Positions 20,281 through 30,197 of a stretch of DNA of 64,000 bases are shown here, piece by piece. The DNA comes from Shewanella mangrovisoli (GTDB taxonomy: Bacteria > Pseudomonadota > Gammaproteobacteria > Enterobacterales > Shewanellaceae). Every line of letters begins with the position of its first letter. The first letter of the stretch is position 1. The stretch covers positions 2,232,001-2,296,000 of the forward strand of contig NZ_CP080412.1 of NCBI RefSeq assembly GCF_019457635.1, written 5' to 3'. The notes under the pieces were generated by a model that saw only the letters and a list, made by a program, of their open reading frames with translations, did not search any database and was not told where the DNA came from. The translations under genes were made by a program, and so were the position numbers.

Positions 20281-20332
20281 TCACAAGCTGACAGACCAAT
20301 AAGCGCAAGCGGCTCCATGCTTAAGCTTGTGA
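20281..20332 (-). repeat. Nested inverted repeats in the protease-transglutaminase spacer
   Basis: Outer arms TCACAAGCT (20281-20289) and AGCTTGTGA (20324-20332) enclose inner arms TAAGC (20300-20304) and GCTTA (20319-20323). In the minus-strand transcript this can fold into a two-part stem in the 210-base gap between the two genes. It has no U-tract. It could be an mRNA processing or regulatory element, or an operator for an internal promoter. Confidence 0.45.
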
Positions 20333-20350
20333 ACGACTTGGCTCAAGCGG

Positions 20351-21172
20351 TTATTTTTTGCCGCTGGAGACGATGGCTGACTCTGCTTTTGGTTGCTCAG
20401 GATCGGGTTGTTTGGGTTTGGGCTGTTTGGCTTTACCGTGCACATATCGCTGGCCGACATCGACAACGGCGATATCTTTGATAAATTTACGGCCGAGCAA
20501 TAAGGGATAGTCGAGGTGACTACGGTCGGTGAGGTTAAGATCTGTCTCTGCGGAATATTGGCCAATCTTAAGGTGCGCGTGGATCACGGGGCGGCGATCG
20601 TCCTTCTCATTGGCGTCCTGCTTGATGCGTACAAAACGCACGACCTTAGATTCGAAATTTGTCGCAGGCTGTTTTTCCCCTTGGGTAAACACATCGAAGC
20701 GTACCCATTGGGCGCCATCGCGCTCAAACAGGGTGATATTACGGGCATCGATGGAGGAAGATTCTGCGCCGGTATCAATGCGAGTGGCAAAACTGGCATT
20801 GAGTTCATCGATAAACACATTTTCGATTTCACCGAGTAAAAACTTGTCCCCAAGGGCGGATTTAGGGCATTGGCTCGGCGCAGGCGTCACCACCGCGGCT
20901 TGCTTTTGCGCGGTGAGGTTTTTCGCTGCTTGATTTAAATGATTGATTTGCTGACTTAACTGCTCGACTTGGCTGCTCATGGTCGCAAGCGAGGTTAAAT
21001 CCGCCGGTTGGCATTGCTGATTAATCGCAGCGACTAACTGATCTTGCTGCTGATTAAGACGAGTATTAAAGGTATCAGTATCGAGTGGTTTGGGGGCGTG
21101 GGCGGTCGGTTCTGTCGCTGCGCATCCCATTAAGCTGCTGGCAACGGCGATAGCGATCAACTGCTTTAGCAT
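20351..21172 (-). CDS. Lipoprotein retropepsin-like / ATP-dependent zinc protease family protein
   Basis: 273 residues, AGGAAG 5-6 bases upstream of the ATG. The N terminus IAIAVASSLMGCAA is a lipobox (Cys16), so it should be an outer- or inner-membrane lipoprotein. A short Gln-rich helical linker (about 40-90) precedes a domain with FATRIDTGAESSSIDARNI (about 130-148), the DTG triad of aspartic proteases; later blocks HAHLKIGQYSAETDLNLTDR and YPLLLGRKFIKDIAVVD fit PF05618, the family named for ATP-dependent zinc protease but with a retropepsin-like fold. Such proteins accompany RimK-type ligases and may cleave the ligated peptides. First gene of the operon, followed by a 210-base spacer. Confidence 0.82.
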   Translation of the reverse strand: MLKQLIAIAVASSLMGCAATEPTAHAPKPLDTDTFNTRLNQQQDQLVAAINQQCQPADLTSLATMSSQVEQLSQQINHLNQAAKNLTAQKQAAVVTPAPSQCPKSALGDKFLLGEIENVFIDELNASFATRIDTGAESSSIDARNITLFERDGAQWVRFDVFTQGEKQPATNFESKVVRFVRIKQDANEKDDRRPVIHAHLKIGQYSAETDLNLTDRSHLDYPLLLGRKFIKDIAVVDVGQRYVHGKAKQPKPKQPDPEQPKAESAIVSSGKK

Positions 21173-21201
21173 AGTACTTCCTATTGGCGTTAAAACGGGT
21201 T

Positions 21202-21228
21202 TTATGCCTAGGGTTTACCTAGGCATAA
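21202..21228 (-). terminator. Perfect hairpin between cmoB and the lipoprotein protease gene
   Basis: 11-bp perfect arms TTATGCCTAGG and CCTAGGCATAA around GTTTA. It lies 28 bases past the cmoB stop and 30 bases before the protease start. No long U-tract follows on the minus strand (AACCCGTTTTA), so termination may be weak; an operator for the downstream operon is the alternative. Confidence 0.5.
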
Positions 21229-21255
21229 GCGTATTAGGCCACTGGAGTTAACTCG

Positions 21256-22248
21256 TTAGGTCAAATCTTGATTGGGTTGATTTTTCACCGCAATAATCGT
21301 TGCGCGTTTCGGCGCGGGGTAACCCTCGATAGTCTTAGTGATATCGTTAGGGTCAAGATATTCAACCAGTGACTCATTCGGCATCCAATCGGTTCGGCGC
21401 TGTTCGGCTAATGCGGTGACATCGGTGTCGACACAACGTATGTCTGTGAAATCACACTTCTTTAGCCAGAGCATCAGGGCCGCGACGGATGGAATAAACC
21501 ATACATTATTCATTTTCCCATATCTATCTTGAGGGACGAGTACGGCGTTTTCATCACCATCTATTACCAAAGTCTCTAACACTAACTCCCCACCCATACG
21601 TAACTGATCACGTAATTGTAACAAGTGATCAATAGGCGAACGTCTGTGATACAAGACGCCCATGGAGAAAACCGTATCGAATGCATCCAGCGGTGGCAGC
21701 TCTTCAATGCCTAGCGGCAATAAGTGTACGGGATGATTTTCACCGCTTAGGCGCTTAATCGCTTCAAATTGGCATAAAAATAATGGCGAAGGGTCGATGC
21801 CCACCACGCGTTTGGCGCCCGCGCCAAGCATGCGCCACATGTGATAGCCGCTGCCACAGCCGACGTCGAGCACAGTGCGGTTTTGCAGGGGAGAAATATG
21901 TGGGCTCACGCGATCCCACTTCCAATCGCTGCGCCATTCGGTATCGATATGAATGCCGTGAATATGGAAAGGGCCTTTGCGCCAAGGCATAAACAGGCGC
22001 AGTAGGTTCTCAAGCTTTTCCTTTTCGCCGGGCGTGAGTTGCTCACCTGTGCCGACGGTGACACTGCTGACAAAGTCCACTTGGTCTGGGGCGGGATAGT
22101 GCAGCTTATTGAGCACTTTTTCCCACTTGGGTAAGTTGCCGTGTTTATGTTCTCTCTGCCATTTGCCGAGAATGGCGGGCAAAGTCTCGAGCCAATGCTG
22201 CAAATTGGAATCGGCGATTTGTTGGTAAAAGGAGCTGAAACTGATCAC
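21256..22248 (-). CDS. cmoB: tRNA U34 carboxymethyltransferase CmoB
   Basis: 330 residues, close to the E. coli length. It transfers the carboxymethyl group of carboxy-SAM to 5-hydroxyuridine at position 34 of tRNA, giving cmo5U. Visible: [20 protein letters not shown] then [15 protein letters not shown] (SAM-type site, about 115-140), [16 protein letters not shown], and [17 protein letters not shown]. The start overlaps the cmoA stop by four bases (ATGA), so the pair is translationally coupled and the carboxy-SAM maker and user are made together. Confidence 0.96.
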   Translation of the reverse strand: MISFSSFYQQIADSNLQHWLETLPAILGKWQREHKHGNLPKWEKVLNKLHYPAPDQVDFVSSVTVGTGEQLTPGEKEKLENLLRLFMPWRKGPFHIHGIHIDTEWRSDWKWDRVSPHISPLQNRTVLDVGCGSGYHMWRMLGAGAKRVVGIDPSPLFLCQFEAIKRLSGENHPVHLLPLGIEELPPLDAFDTVFSMGVLYHRRSPIDHLLQLRDQLRMGGELVLETLVIDGDENAVLVPQDRYGKMNNVWFIPSVAALMLWLKKCDFTDIRCVDTDVTALAEQRRTDWMPNESLVEYLDPNDITKTIEGYPAPKRATIIAVKNQPNQDLT

Positions 22249-22976
22249 TTGATAGCCACCATGGAAGAGAAATTAAAACATTGGAACCACAAGCTAAAGT
22301 GGCTAAACCCTTGGCGAGTCAAACGTTGCTGGTGGAGAGTTAAGGTATCGGGCTTCATCACGTTTTCAAGCGCGCTGCGCTTTTGACTGATTTCGAGCTC
22401 GCTGTAGCCATTGGCACGTTTAAAGTCTAAGTGCAGCTCTTCGAGCACACTTTGAATCGGCGCATCATCGAAACGAATTTTTTCCGACAGCACTAACAGA
22501 CCGCCGGGATTCAAGCCGTGATAAATCTTTGCGATCAGCGCTTCTCTGTCCTCTGGCGGTAAAAATTGCAGAGTAAAGTTAAGCACGACTAAAGAGGCGT
22601 TTTCGATGTGAATATCGCGAATATCGCCGCAGATCAGCTCAACCTCGGTATCACTCACATAGGCATTGAGGTTTTCTTGGCAGCGCGTCACCATGGATTC
22701 GCTATTGTCCACGGCGATGATGCGGCAATCGCGGCCTTGGATTTGACGGCGAATGCTTAAGGTCGCTGCACCTAAAGAACAACCTAAATCATATACTTGG
22801 GTATTAGGCTTGACGAAACGATCCGCAAAATCGCCAATAGTATTGATAATTTGCGTATAGCCAGGCACCGAGCGGCGGATCATGTCACTGAAGACACCCG
22901 CGACACGGTTATCAAACTGGAAATCGCTAATGTGTTCGCTCGCTTGAGCGTAGATAGTATCTTGGGAAGCGTTCAT
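22245..22976 (-). CDS. cmoA: Carboxy-SAM synthase CmoA
   Basis: 243 residues from the ATG at 22976, which starts [11 protein letters not shown] and aligns best with the family; an ATG nine codons upstream (23003) has no ribosome binding site. CmoA converts SAM and prephenate to carboxy-SAM. Visible: [20 protein letters not shown], the SAM site [32 protein letters not shown] and [17 protein letters not shown]. First gene of cmoA-cmoB, divergent from the diguanylate cyclase gene. Confidence 0.95.
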   Translation of the reverse strand: MNASQDTIYAQASEHISDFQFDNRVAGVFSDMIRRSVPGYTQIINTIGDFADRFVKPNTQVYDLGCSLGAATLSIRRQIQGRDCRIIAVDNSESMVTRCQENLNAYVSDTEVELICGDIRDIHIENASLVVLNFTLQFLPPEDREALIAKIYHGLNPGGLLVLSEKIRFDDAPIQSVLEELHLDFKRANGYSELEISQKRSALENVMKPDTLTLHQQRLTRQGFSHFSLWFQCFNFSSMVAIK

Positions 22977-23124
22977 CTGGGAATATCTCGAAAATTCAGC
23001 CATGCATTTTAACGAATCCCGTCGACTAGCAGCAAGTCTCGGCTAGTAATTTGCCCGAAATTTCTGTCTAATATGCATCAATAACAAAGTATTTACATTG
23101 TACATCAAGTACTAGGGACCCCAG

Positions 23125-25938
23125 TTGAAGTTAGTGCTCCAGCTTATCGTGATCCTGTGTTGCAGCATGTTGAGTAACGCAGTAAACGCCAGTCAAGGAC
23201 AGACTGAATCGCTCATCGTGGTGATGGGGGAAGACAGTTTCCCCTATCAGTTTGTCGACAACGACGGCGAAGCCACGGGTTTATTAGTCGATCTCTGGAA
23301 GGAATGGGGCAAGCGCACCAATACACCATTAGTGTTTGTGGCGCGGCACTGGAATGAGTCGCTGCAGCAATTGCAGCAGGGCAAAGCCCAAGTGCATATC
23401 GGCATGGGCCAGACGCCTGAGCGTGAGCAGCTGTTTGATTTCGCAGAGCCTATCGCCGATGTCAGTACCTATCTTTACCTGCATAAATCCTTACAGGGTA
23501 AAAAGTCCATTAAGGAACTTGTTCCTTATCAAATCGGGATCGTGAGTGGCTCATCCCATGAGGCTGAGCTTCGCCGTATCGAGCCGAATTTAGTCTTCAA
23601 ATATTATGAAAGCCGTGAAAAATTGCTGGCGGGTGTTGCAGCGGGCGAAACGGTTGTCTTTGCAGGACTCGATGGCTATCTGCGCGATCCTGCATCAAGC
23701 CAAGCGGTTGCGGGCAGTTTTCCCATCAGTGCGCGTATTCCAATCAAGGCCATGCAGTTTGTTCCCGCGGTGATGAAAGGCAATCAGGCTTTAGTTGAGA
23801 AGATTAATCAGGGGTTTCATTCACTCGATGCACGTTTTGTGCAACAAACCGAGCGCCGCTGGTTAGGCTATCACGGGCAAAAGGCGGGGCTTGTGGTGGC
23901 GATGCAGCTAGGCGTTGAGCCCTTTGTCGATTTAGGCGTCGATGGCTTGCCCCATGGATTTTATGTGGATCTCTGGCAACTATGGTCGGCTAAGACCGGC
24001 ATTAATGTGGATTTTATCTCGGGCGACATGAATGCCAGTGTCAATGATGTGCGCCAGGGTCTAGCCGATGCGCATATTGGTTACCCTGAAAGTGACGAAT
24101 TGAAAACCGGCTTAACCCGCGCATGGCAACTCTATACGGTGAAGAGTCGGCTGTTCTTATATCAGCAACAACTGACCGATTTACAGAGTTTAAAAGGCAA
24201 ACGTATCGGTGTTGTGCCGACAGCGCCTTATCTTGTTGCGCTGCGTAAAGCGCTGCCAGATGTCACGCTGCGTTATTACGAAAATATGGACAGCATGGTG
24301 GCGGGCGCACGGTCAGGTGAGATTGCTGGCTTTGTTGCCGCGGGGGCATGGACTTCCCACTATTTGCTGCAAAATAAGGCTTGGTCCGAATTTCATCAAT
24401 ACCCTGAGCTTGAGTTTCCGACCGATGTGTATGTCCTGACCCGCAGTGACGATCCCGGCTTAACCCAGCGCATCGCCAATGGTTTTCGCAGTATCAGCAT
24501 GCAAGAGTTTGCCGAGGTAGAGCAGAAATGGATGCTTAACCCTAAGGATCGCATTTTTAATCAAAAGGGATTACACGGTATTCAGCTTTCAAACGGTGAG
24601 CAAGATTACCTCTCACAACTCGGTGAACTTAAACTCGGTTACTTAAAACAGTGGCCGCCGATGGAGTTTAGCGATGAGCAAGGCCAGTTTGCGGGGATCA
24701 ACAGCGACATTACCCACATTTTGGCAGAGCAATTAAGGATCAAGATAGAACCTGTTGGCTTTGATGATTGGCAATCACTAATAAGTGCATTACGTTCAGG
24801 GGACATTGCTCTGGCTGGCAGCGTGGCGCAAACCGCCGAGCGCCAGCAATTTTTAACCTTTAGCGATCCCTACTGGCCATCGCCGTGGGGAATGGTGTCG
24901 CAGCTTGAGCAGGTGTCGGTGTTTAATCTGGCACAATTGGCGGGGCAGAGGGTCGCTGTGGTGGAAGGTTATCATCTGGTGGCACAACTGATGGCATTAC
25001 AGCCCTCGCTCAAGCTGGTGCTAGTGCCTGATACCCAATCAGGGCTCGCGGCGGTCAACGACGGCCATGCCGATGTGTTTATCGATAAGGTGGTGACGCT
25101 GGCTTCTGAGTTAAAAACAGGTCAATATCCGTTGCTTAAAATGTCACTCCTTAGTGACTTAGCCGATCAGCACAGCCACTTTGGGCTCAATCCGCAATAT
25201 GCTCAGTTAATTCCGTTAATCAATCGCGTGTTAGCGCAAATCGATCAACACACCCAGCAGCAAATCTATTCCCATTGGGTCAGTTTTTCCCTCGACTCAG
25301 ACAATAGTCAGTATCTGCAATGGATCCGTTATCTATTAATGGGTGCACTCGTGTTGTCTGCGGTGATGGTGGCGGTGTTAGTGGTCAATCGTCGCTTAAA
25401 CGTGGAGATCACCCGCCGACTTGCCGCCGAAAAACGTTTGCAACATGTTGCCAGTCACGATGCCTTAACTCAGCTACCGAATCGTGCTTTATTAGATGAT
25501 AGGCTGTCACAGGCCTTACTTGCCCATCGTCGGGATCATAGCCATTTCGCCTTATTGTTTATCGATTTAGATGGCTTTAAACAAATTAACGATCAATATG
25601 GTCATCCTGTGGGGGATGCTCTGCTATTAAAAGTGGCGGGATTATTGAGCAAAGCCATTCGCAATTCTGATACAGTGGCAAGATTCGGTGGCGATGAATT
25701 TGTGATCCTGCTAAATCGTGTGCAAGATCTCGATGCCGCGACCCAAGTTGCTGATAATATTCTGCACTCGCTTGCATCGCCTTTCAGCGTAGAAGGAGTG
25801 ATGGTGGAGGTTGCGGTCAGCATTGGTGTGGTCATTTATCCCCGCGATGGCGATACGGCCATCGAGTTAATGAAGCAAGCCGACCAACTGATGTATCAAG
25901 CCAAAACGGCTGGCGGCCGTTGCTACCGCGTGGCTTGA
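23125..25938 (+). CDS. Membrane diguanylate cyclase with three tandem solute-binding sensor domains
   Basis: 937 residues from a TTG start with AGGGA 8 bases upstream. Signal peptide (1-22), then three repeated SBP_bac_3-type units: ~30-250 (VVMGEDSFPYQFVDNDGEAT), ~255-475 (VAMQLGVEPFVDLGVDGLPH) and ~495-720 (LGYLKQWPPMEFSDEQGQFA). A transmembrane helix follows (~737-758, YLLMGALVLSAVMVAVLVVN), then a GGDEF domain (~770-937). The active motif RFGGDEFVILL is intact, and RNSD lies five residues before it, a canonical inhibitory I-site. It should make cyclic di-GMP in response to small solutes bound in the periplasm, perhaps amino acids. Three units in one chain is unusual; ligand unknown. Single gene. 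Confidence 0.92.
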   Translation: MKLVLQLIVILCCSMLSNAVNASQGQTESLIVVMGEDSFPYQFVDNDGEATGLLVDLWKEWGKRTNTPLVFVARHWNESLQQLQQGKAQVHIGMGQTPEREQLFDFAEPIADVSTYLYLHKSLQGKKSIKELVPYQIGIVSGSSHEAELRRIEPNLVFKYYESREKLLAGVAAGETVVFAGLDGYLRDPASSQAVAGSFPISARIPIKAMQFVPAVMKGNQALVEKINQGFHSLDARFVQQTERRWLGYHGQKAGLVVAMQLGVEPFVDLGVDGLPHGFYVDLWQLWSAKTGINVDFISGDMNASVNDVRQGLADAHIGYPESDELKTGLTRAWQLYTVKSRLFLYQQQLTDLQSLKGKRIGVVPTAPYLVALRKALPDVTLRYYENMDSMVAGARSGEIAGFVAAGAWTSHYLLQNKAWSEFHQYPELEFPTDVYVLTRSDDPGLTQRIANGFRSISMQEFAEVEQKWMLNPKDRIFNQKGLHGIQLSNGEQDYLSQLGELKLGYLKQWPPMEFSDEQGQFAGINSDITHILAEQLRIKIEPVGFDDWQSLISALRSGDIALAGSVAQTAERQQFLTFSDPYWPSPWGMVSQLEQVSVFNLAQLAGQRVAVVEGYHLVAQLMALQPSLKLVLVPDTQSGLAAVNDGHADVFIDKVVTLASELKTGQYPLLKMSLLSDLADQHSHFGLNPQYAQLIPLINRVLAQIDQHTQQQIYSHWVSFSLDSDNSQYLQWIRYLLMGALVLSAVMVAVLVVNRRLNVEITRRLAAEKRLQHVASHDALTQLPNRALLDDRLSQALLAHRRDHSHFALLFIDLDGFKQINDQYGHPVGDALLLKVAGLLSKAIRNSDTVARFGGDEFVILLNRVQDLDAATQVADNILHSLASPFSVEGVMVEVAVSIGVVIYPRDGDTAIELMKQADQLMYQAKTAGGRCYRVA

Positions 25939-26004
25939 TGGTTTTTTGAACGTTTATACGCAGATAGTGCGTTCGCCTCTAGTCAAGGGCGTAAAACTGT
26001 TTGA

Positions 26005-26029
26005 TACTTCACCGCCTAAAAGTGAAGTA
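26005..26029. repeat. Inverted repeat upstream of the aspS promoter
   Basis: Perfect 8-bp arms TACTTCAC and GTGAAGTA with a 9-base loop, ending two bases before the -35 hexamer. It could be the end of the upstream transcript (a weak hairpin without U-tract) or an operator. Confidence 0.4.
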
Positions 26030-26031
26030 CT

Positions 26032-26059
26032 TTGGTAATCGGCATTATTTGACTATAAT
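26032..26059 (+). promoter_or_regulatory. Sigma-70 promoter of aspS
   Basis: TTGGTA at 26032-26037 and TATAAT at 26054-26059 are spaced by 16 bases; transcription would start near 26066, about 57 bases before the aspS ATG. Confidence 0.6.
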
Positions 26060-26122
26060 GCCGCTTTTATCTCGTTTTGATTATTTCCAAAGCACCGGTT
26101 TCCGGATAAAGGATAGAGTTAG

Positions 26123-27898
26123 ATGCGCAGTCATTATTGTGGAGACGTCAATAAGTCTCACGTTGGACAAGAAGTTACCTTGGTAGGTTGGGTTAATCGT
26201 AGCCGTGATTTGGGTGGCGTGGTCTTTTTAGATTTAAGAGACAGAGAAGGTCTGGTCCAAGTGGTTTACGATCCAGATTTACCTGAGGTGTTCAATGTGG
26301 CCAGTACGCTGCGCGCCGAGTTTTGTGTGCAGGTAAAAGGCGTGGTTCGTGCCCGTCCTGATAGCCAAGTCAACGCGCAAATGAAGACCGGCGAAATTGA
26401 AGTATTAGGTAAAGAACTGACAATTATCAACAGTTCTGAGCCGCTGCCGCTTAGCTTAGATAACTATCAAAACAACAGTGAAGAGCAGCGTCTAAAGTAC
26501 CGTTATTTAGATTTACGTCGCCCAGAAATGGCGCAGCGCTTAATGTTCCGCGCGAAAGTGACCAGTGCTGTGCGTCGTTTCCTCGACTCAAACGGCTTCT
26601 TAGATATCGAAACGCCTATCCTGACCAAGGCGACGCCAGAAGGTGCCCGTGACTATTTAGTGCCAAGCCGCACCTACAAAGGGCAATTCTTCGCACTGCC
26701 ACAATCACCACAGCTGTTTAAACAGTTACTGATGATGTCAGGCTTTGATCGCTACTATCAAATCGTGAAATGCTTCCGTGACGAAGACTTACGTGCTGAC
26801 CGTCAGCCAGAATTTACTCAAATCGATATCGAAACCTCATTTATGACGTCTGAGCAGGTGATGGCTAAGACTGAAGAGATGATGCGCGGACTGTTCCTTG
26901 AGATGCTGAACGTCGATTTAGGCGAATTCCCACGTATGACCTATAACGAAGCCATGCGTCGTTTCGGTTCAGATAAGCCAGATTTACGTAACCCATTAGA
27001 ACTGGTTGACGTAGCTGACTTACTGAAAGAAGTGGAGTTTGCGGTATTCTCAGGCCCAGCTAATGACGAAGAAGGCCGTGTTGCGGCGCTGCGTATTCCT
27101 GGTGGCGCGAGCTTATCCCGTAAGCAAATCGATGATTATACTAAGTTTGTCGGTATCTACGGTGCTAAAGGTTTAGCGTGGATGAAGCTAAACGATCTGA
27201 CTCAAGGGTTAGAAGGCATTCAATCACCTGTGCTGAAGTTCTTAAACAAAGGCATTGTGAACGAAATTATCAGCCGCACTGGCGCACAAACGGGCGATAT
27301 CATCCTGTTTGGTGCTGATAACGCGACTGTGGTTGCCGAATCTATGGGCGCTCTGCGTCTTAAAGCCGGTGAAGACTTTAACCTGCTCGAAGGTCAATGG
27401 CGTCCACTGTGGGTGGTTGACTTCCCAATGTTTGAGAAGATCAACGGCAGCTTCCACGCGGTTCACCATCCGTTCACTGCGCCACGCGGCGTGACACCAC
27501 AAGAGCTGGAAGCCAATCCGGCGAACCGTGTGTCAGATGCCTACGATATGGTACTAAACGGTTGTGAATTAGGTGGTGGTTCGGTGCGTATCCACAATCA
27601 AGAGATGCAGTCTGCAGTATTCCGTATTCTCGGCATTACCGATGAAGAAGCGAAAGAAAAATTCGGCTTCCTACTCGAAGCGCTGCGCTACGGCACGCCA
27701 CCACATGCGGGTCTGGCATTCGGTTTAGACCGTATTATCATGCTGATGACGGGCGCAAGCTCAATCCGTGATGTGATGGCTTTCCCGAAAACCACCACTG
27801 CGGCGTGTCCGTTAACCAATGCCCCAGGTTTTGCTAACCCACAACAATTAGCTGAGCTAGGTATTTCCGTGGTGAAAGCCGCGAAGACTGAAGACTAA
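26123..27898 (+). CDS. aspS: Aspartyl-tRNA synthetase
   Basis: 591 residues, as in E. coli AspRS. It charges tRNA-Asp. N-terminal OB fold ([20 protein letters not shown], 17-36), class II motif 2 ([20 protein letters not shown] near 218-237), the bacterial GAD insertion in the middle (~290-410), and motif 3 near the end ([20 protein letters not shown]). AAGGA lies upstream of the ATG. A strong terminator follows, so it is probably monocistronic. Confidence 0.98.
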   Translation: MRSHYCGDVNKSHVGQEVTLVGWVNRSRDLGGVVFLDLRDREGLVQVVYDPDLPEVFNVASTLRAEFCVQVKGVVRARPDSQVNAQMKTGEIEVLGKELTIINSSEPLPLSLDNYQNNSEEQRLKYRYLDLRRPEMAQRLMFRAKVTSAVRRFLDSNGFLDIETPILTKATPEGARDYLVPSRTYKGQFFALPQSPQLFKQLLMMSGFDRYYQIVKCFRDEDLRADRQPEFTQIDIETSFMTSEQVMAKTEEMMRGLFLEMLNVDLGEFPRMTYNEAMRRFGSDKPDLRNPLELVDVADLLKEVEFAVFSGPANDEEGRVAALRIPGGASLSRKQIDDYTKFVGIYGAKGLAWMKLNDLTQGLEGIQSPVLKFLNKGIVNEIISRTGAQTGDIILFGADNATVVAESMGALRLKAGEDFNLLEGQWRPLWVVDFPMFEKINGSFHAVHHPFTAPRGVTPQELEANPANRVSDAYDMVLNGCELGGGSVRIHNQEMQSAVFRILGITDEEAKEKFGFLLEALRYGTPPHAGLAFGLDRIIMLMTGASSIRDVMAFPKTTTAACPLTNAPGFANPQQLAELGISVVKAAKTED

Positions 27899-27913
27899 TC
27901 TTTAGTGATTATC

Positions 27914-27946
27914 GAGTACCGAGGCGCAAGCCTCGGTCTATTTTTA
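27914..27946 (+). terminator. Rho-independent terminator of aspS
   Basis: Stem ACCGAGGC/GCCTCGGT with a GCAA tetraloop followed by CTATTTTTA, 20 bases after the aspS stop. Confidence 0.9.
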
Positions 27947-28113
27947 CCCCGTCATTTCATTTCTTATCAATATCTGCGTTATCGACGTCACTGAATTTGC
28001 CGTCAATCTTTGTGTAAAGGAACATAGGTATAGGAACCTCACAAGAGGCGCCGTCAAGGTTACCTTAGGCTATTGATAAGATGTGCAATGGCTATGTGTA
28101 GAGGAGAACTCCC

Positions 28114-28860
28114 ATGGCAGGTCATAGTAAATGGGCCAACATTAAACACCGCAAAGCAGCGCAAGATGCCAAACGCGGTAAACTCTTTACTAAATTTATC
28201 CGTGAGTTAACGGTTTCAGCCCGTGAAGGTGGCTCGGATCCCGATTCAAACCCACGTCTGCGTATCGCCATTGATAAAGCACTTGGCGGCAACATGACCC
28301 GCGACACCATTGAGCGCGCAATCAAACGTGGCGCCGGTGAGCTTGAAGGGCAACAACTCGAAACCATTATTTACGAAGGCTACGGCCCGGGTGGCACCGC
28401 TGTGATGGTCGAAACCATGACAGATAACCGTAACCGCACCGTGAGTGGCGTACGTAATGCCTTTAGTAAATCCGGCGGTAACTTAGGGACCGATGGCTCG
28501 GTTGCCTATTTGTTCACTAAGCGCGGGGTGTTGTCCTATGCGCCGGGCACAGATGAAGACGCCCTGATGGACGCGGCGCTGGAAGCGGGCGCCGAAGATG
28601 TGGTGAGCTACGATGATGGTGCAATTGATGTATTTACCGAACCGACCGAGTTTTACGGGGTAAAAGATGCCCTCGATGCGGCAGGATTTGTCAGTGATAA
28701 CGCCGAAATCGCGATGATTGCTTCAACGAAAGCCGAGTTAGATGCCGAGACCGCGGAGAAGTTTATGCGTCTTATCGATACCCTCGAAGAGCACGATGAT
28801 GTGCAAGAGGTGTATCATAATGCCGAAATCTCCGATGAGATTATGGAAAGTTTAGGTTAG
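28114..28860 (+). CDS. yebC: YebC/PmpR-family protein (TACO1 type)
   Basis: 248 residues, strong AGGAG 8 bases upstream. Begins [20 protein letters not shown], the invariant family start. Contains [20 protein letters not shown] and [14 protein letters not shown] in the middle. YebC proteins were first described as DNA-binding regulators near ruvC; more recent work on the family points to helping ribosomes through difficult sequences. The position directly upstream of ruvC is the classic arrangement. Confidence 0.95.
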   Translation: MAGHSKWANIKHRKAAQDAKRGKLFTKFIRELTVSAREGGSDPDSNPRLRIAIDKALGGNMTRDTIERAIKRGAGELEGQQLETIIYEGYGPGGTAVMVETMTDNRNRTVSGVRNAFSKSGGNLGTDGSVAYLFTKRGVLSYAPGTDEDALMDAALEAGAEDVVSYDDGAIDVFTEPTEFYGVKDALDAAGFVSDNAEIAMIASTKAELDAETAEKFMRLIDTLEEHDDVQEVYHNAEISDEIMESLG

Positions 28861-29061
28861 GTCTTAGCATTAACCTGAGTTAGGTGGCCTAGAGTCTGCT
28901 GACAAACTTAGCTACAAAGCTTGAGACAGCGATTGAGCTTAGCGTCTGTGTTTTGCTTTAGGACCACCTTAGTGAGATTTATGATTTTTTGCACTGTTGC
29001 TAGTGCTTAAGTTATCCGTTGAATGGGTTGTCTTAAGTCGGGAACAAGCATTAGGGATAGC

Positions 29062-29583
29062 ATGGCAATTATTTTAGGGGTTGACCCAGGTTCACGGATC
29101 ACAGGTTATGGCGTTATCCAATGCCAAGGGCGACAGCAACTTTATTTGGGCAGCGGCTGCATTCGCACTTCGGGTGAGGATTTACCATTAAGACTCAAGC
29201 AAATCTTTGATGGGATCAGTGAAATTATTCGGCAATACCAACCCGATGAATTTGCGATTGAGCGGGTGTTTCTCGCCAAAAATGCCGACTCGGCCTTGAA
29301 ATTGGGCCAAGCCCGTGGTGCGGCTATCGTGGCTGCGACAGTGGCCAATTTGCCCGTTGCCGAATACAGTGCCACCCAAATTAAAAACGCGGTGGTCGGG
29401 ACGGGGCGGGCTAAGAAAGAACAGGTTCAACATATGATCCAGCAATTGCTTAAGCTGCCCGCGGCGCCACAGGCCGACGCTGCGGATGCACTCGGCGTTG
29501 CGGTATGTCATTATCACACCAATCAAAGTTTGGTCGCCTTAAGTGGCCGAGCGACAACAAGAACATATGGACGGTACAGATGA
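29062..29583 (+). CDS. ruvC: Holliday junction resolvase RuvC
   Basis: 173 residues from the ATG at 29062 (AGGGAT 5-6 bases upstream); the frame is open to 29023 but the standard start is [17 protein letters not shown]. The acidic catalytic residues are visible: Asp in GVDPGS, Glu in FAIERVFLA, and the Asp pair in [18 protein letters not shown]. It nicks Holliday junctions symmetrically in complex with RuvAB. Its stop overlaps ruvA by four bases. Confidence 0.97.
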   Translation: MAIILGVDPGSRITGYGVIQCQGRQQLYLGSGCIRTSGEDLPLRLKQIFDGISEIIRQYQPDEFAIERVFLAKNADSALKLGQARGAAIVAATVANLPVAEYSATQIKNAVVGTGRAKKEQVQHMIQQLLKLPAAPQADAADALGVAVCHYHTNQSLVALSGRATTRTYGRYR

Positions 29584-30197
29584 TAGGTCGTTTACGTGGC
29601 GTGTTAATTGAAAAGCAAGCGCCAGAGGTGTTGATTGATGTCAATGGTGTGGGCTACGAGTTACAGATGCCCCTCACCAGCTTTTATGAGCTCCCCGAGG
29701 TCAATCAACCGACCACAGTGTATACCCATTTTGTGGTGCGTGAAGATGCTCAGCTGCTTTATGGCTTTATCACTAAACAAGAGCGCTCACTGTTTCGATT
29801 ACTTATCAAGGCCAATGGTGTGGGGCCTAAACTGGCGTTAACTATTCTTTCAGGCATGACCGCCAGCGAGTTTGTCGGCTGCGTCGAGCGCGATGATATC
29901 GTAACGCTGGTGAAATTACCCGGTGTCGGTAAAAAGACCGCCGAGCGTTTATTGGTTGAGATGCGCGATAAACTGAAGAGCTTGATGGAGGCATCCGTAG
30001 GCTCTGAGCGTGAGTTTGTGCTGCAATCCAACTACTCACCAGCACCGACGATCAACAGTGCCGAAGAGGATGCGATTTCAGCCTTGATTTCCCTCGGCTA
30101 TAAACCACCACAGGCGAGTAAAGCCGTTTCCGCCGCCTATAAAGAAGGCATGGACAGTGAGACCTTGATTAAGGCCGCGTTAAAATCGATGCTCTAA
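29580..30197 (+). CDS. ruvA: Holliday junction DNA helicase subunit RuvA
   Basis: 205 residues starting [20 protein letters not shown]; upstream in-frame codons to 29505 lie within ruvC and are not used. OB-fold N domain (1-65), two helix-hairpin-helix motifs ([20 protein letters not shown] and [20 protein letters not shown]), and a C-terminal RuvB-binding domain (~155-205, [20 protein letters not shown]). Tetramers hold the four-way junction. Translationally coupled to ruvC by ATGA. Confidence 0.97.
   Translation: MIGRLRGVLIEKQAPEVLIDVNGVGYELQMPLTSFYELPEVNQPTTVYTHFVVREDAQLLYGFITKQERSLFRLLIKANGVGPKLALTILSGMTASEFVGCVERDDIVTLVKLPGVGKKTAERLLVEMRDKLKSLMEASVGSEREFVLQSNYSPAPTINSAEEDAISALISLGYKPPQASKAVSAAYKEGMDSETLIKAALKSML

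Noticed and set aside
20141-20308. 56-codon N-terminal extension of the inactive transglutaminase
   Set aside because: No domain or signal features; the ATG at 20140 gives a direct membrane anchor, and the stretch contains the structured spacer.
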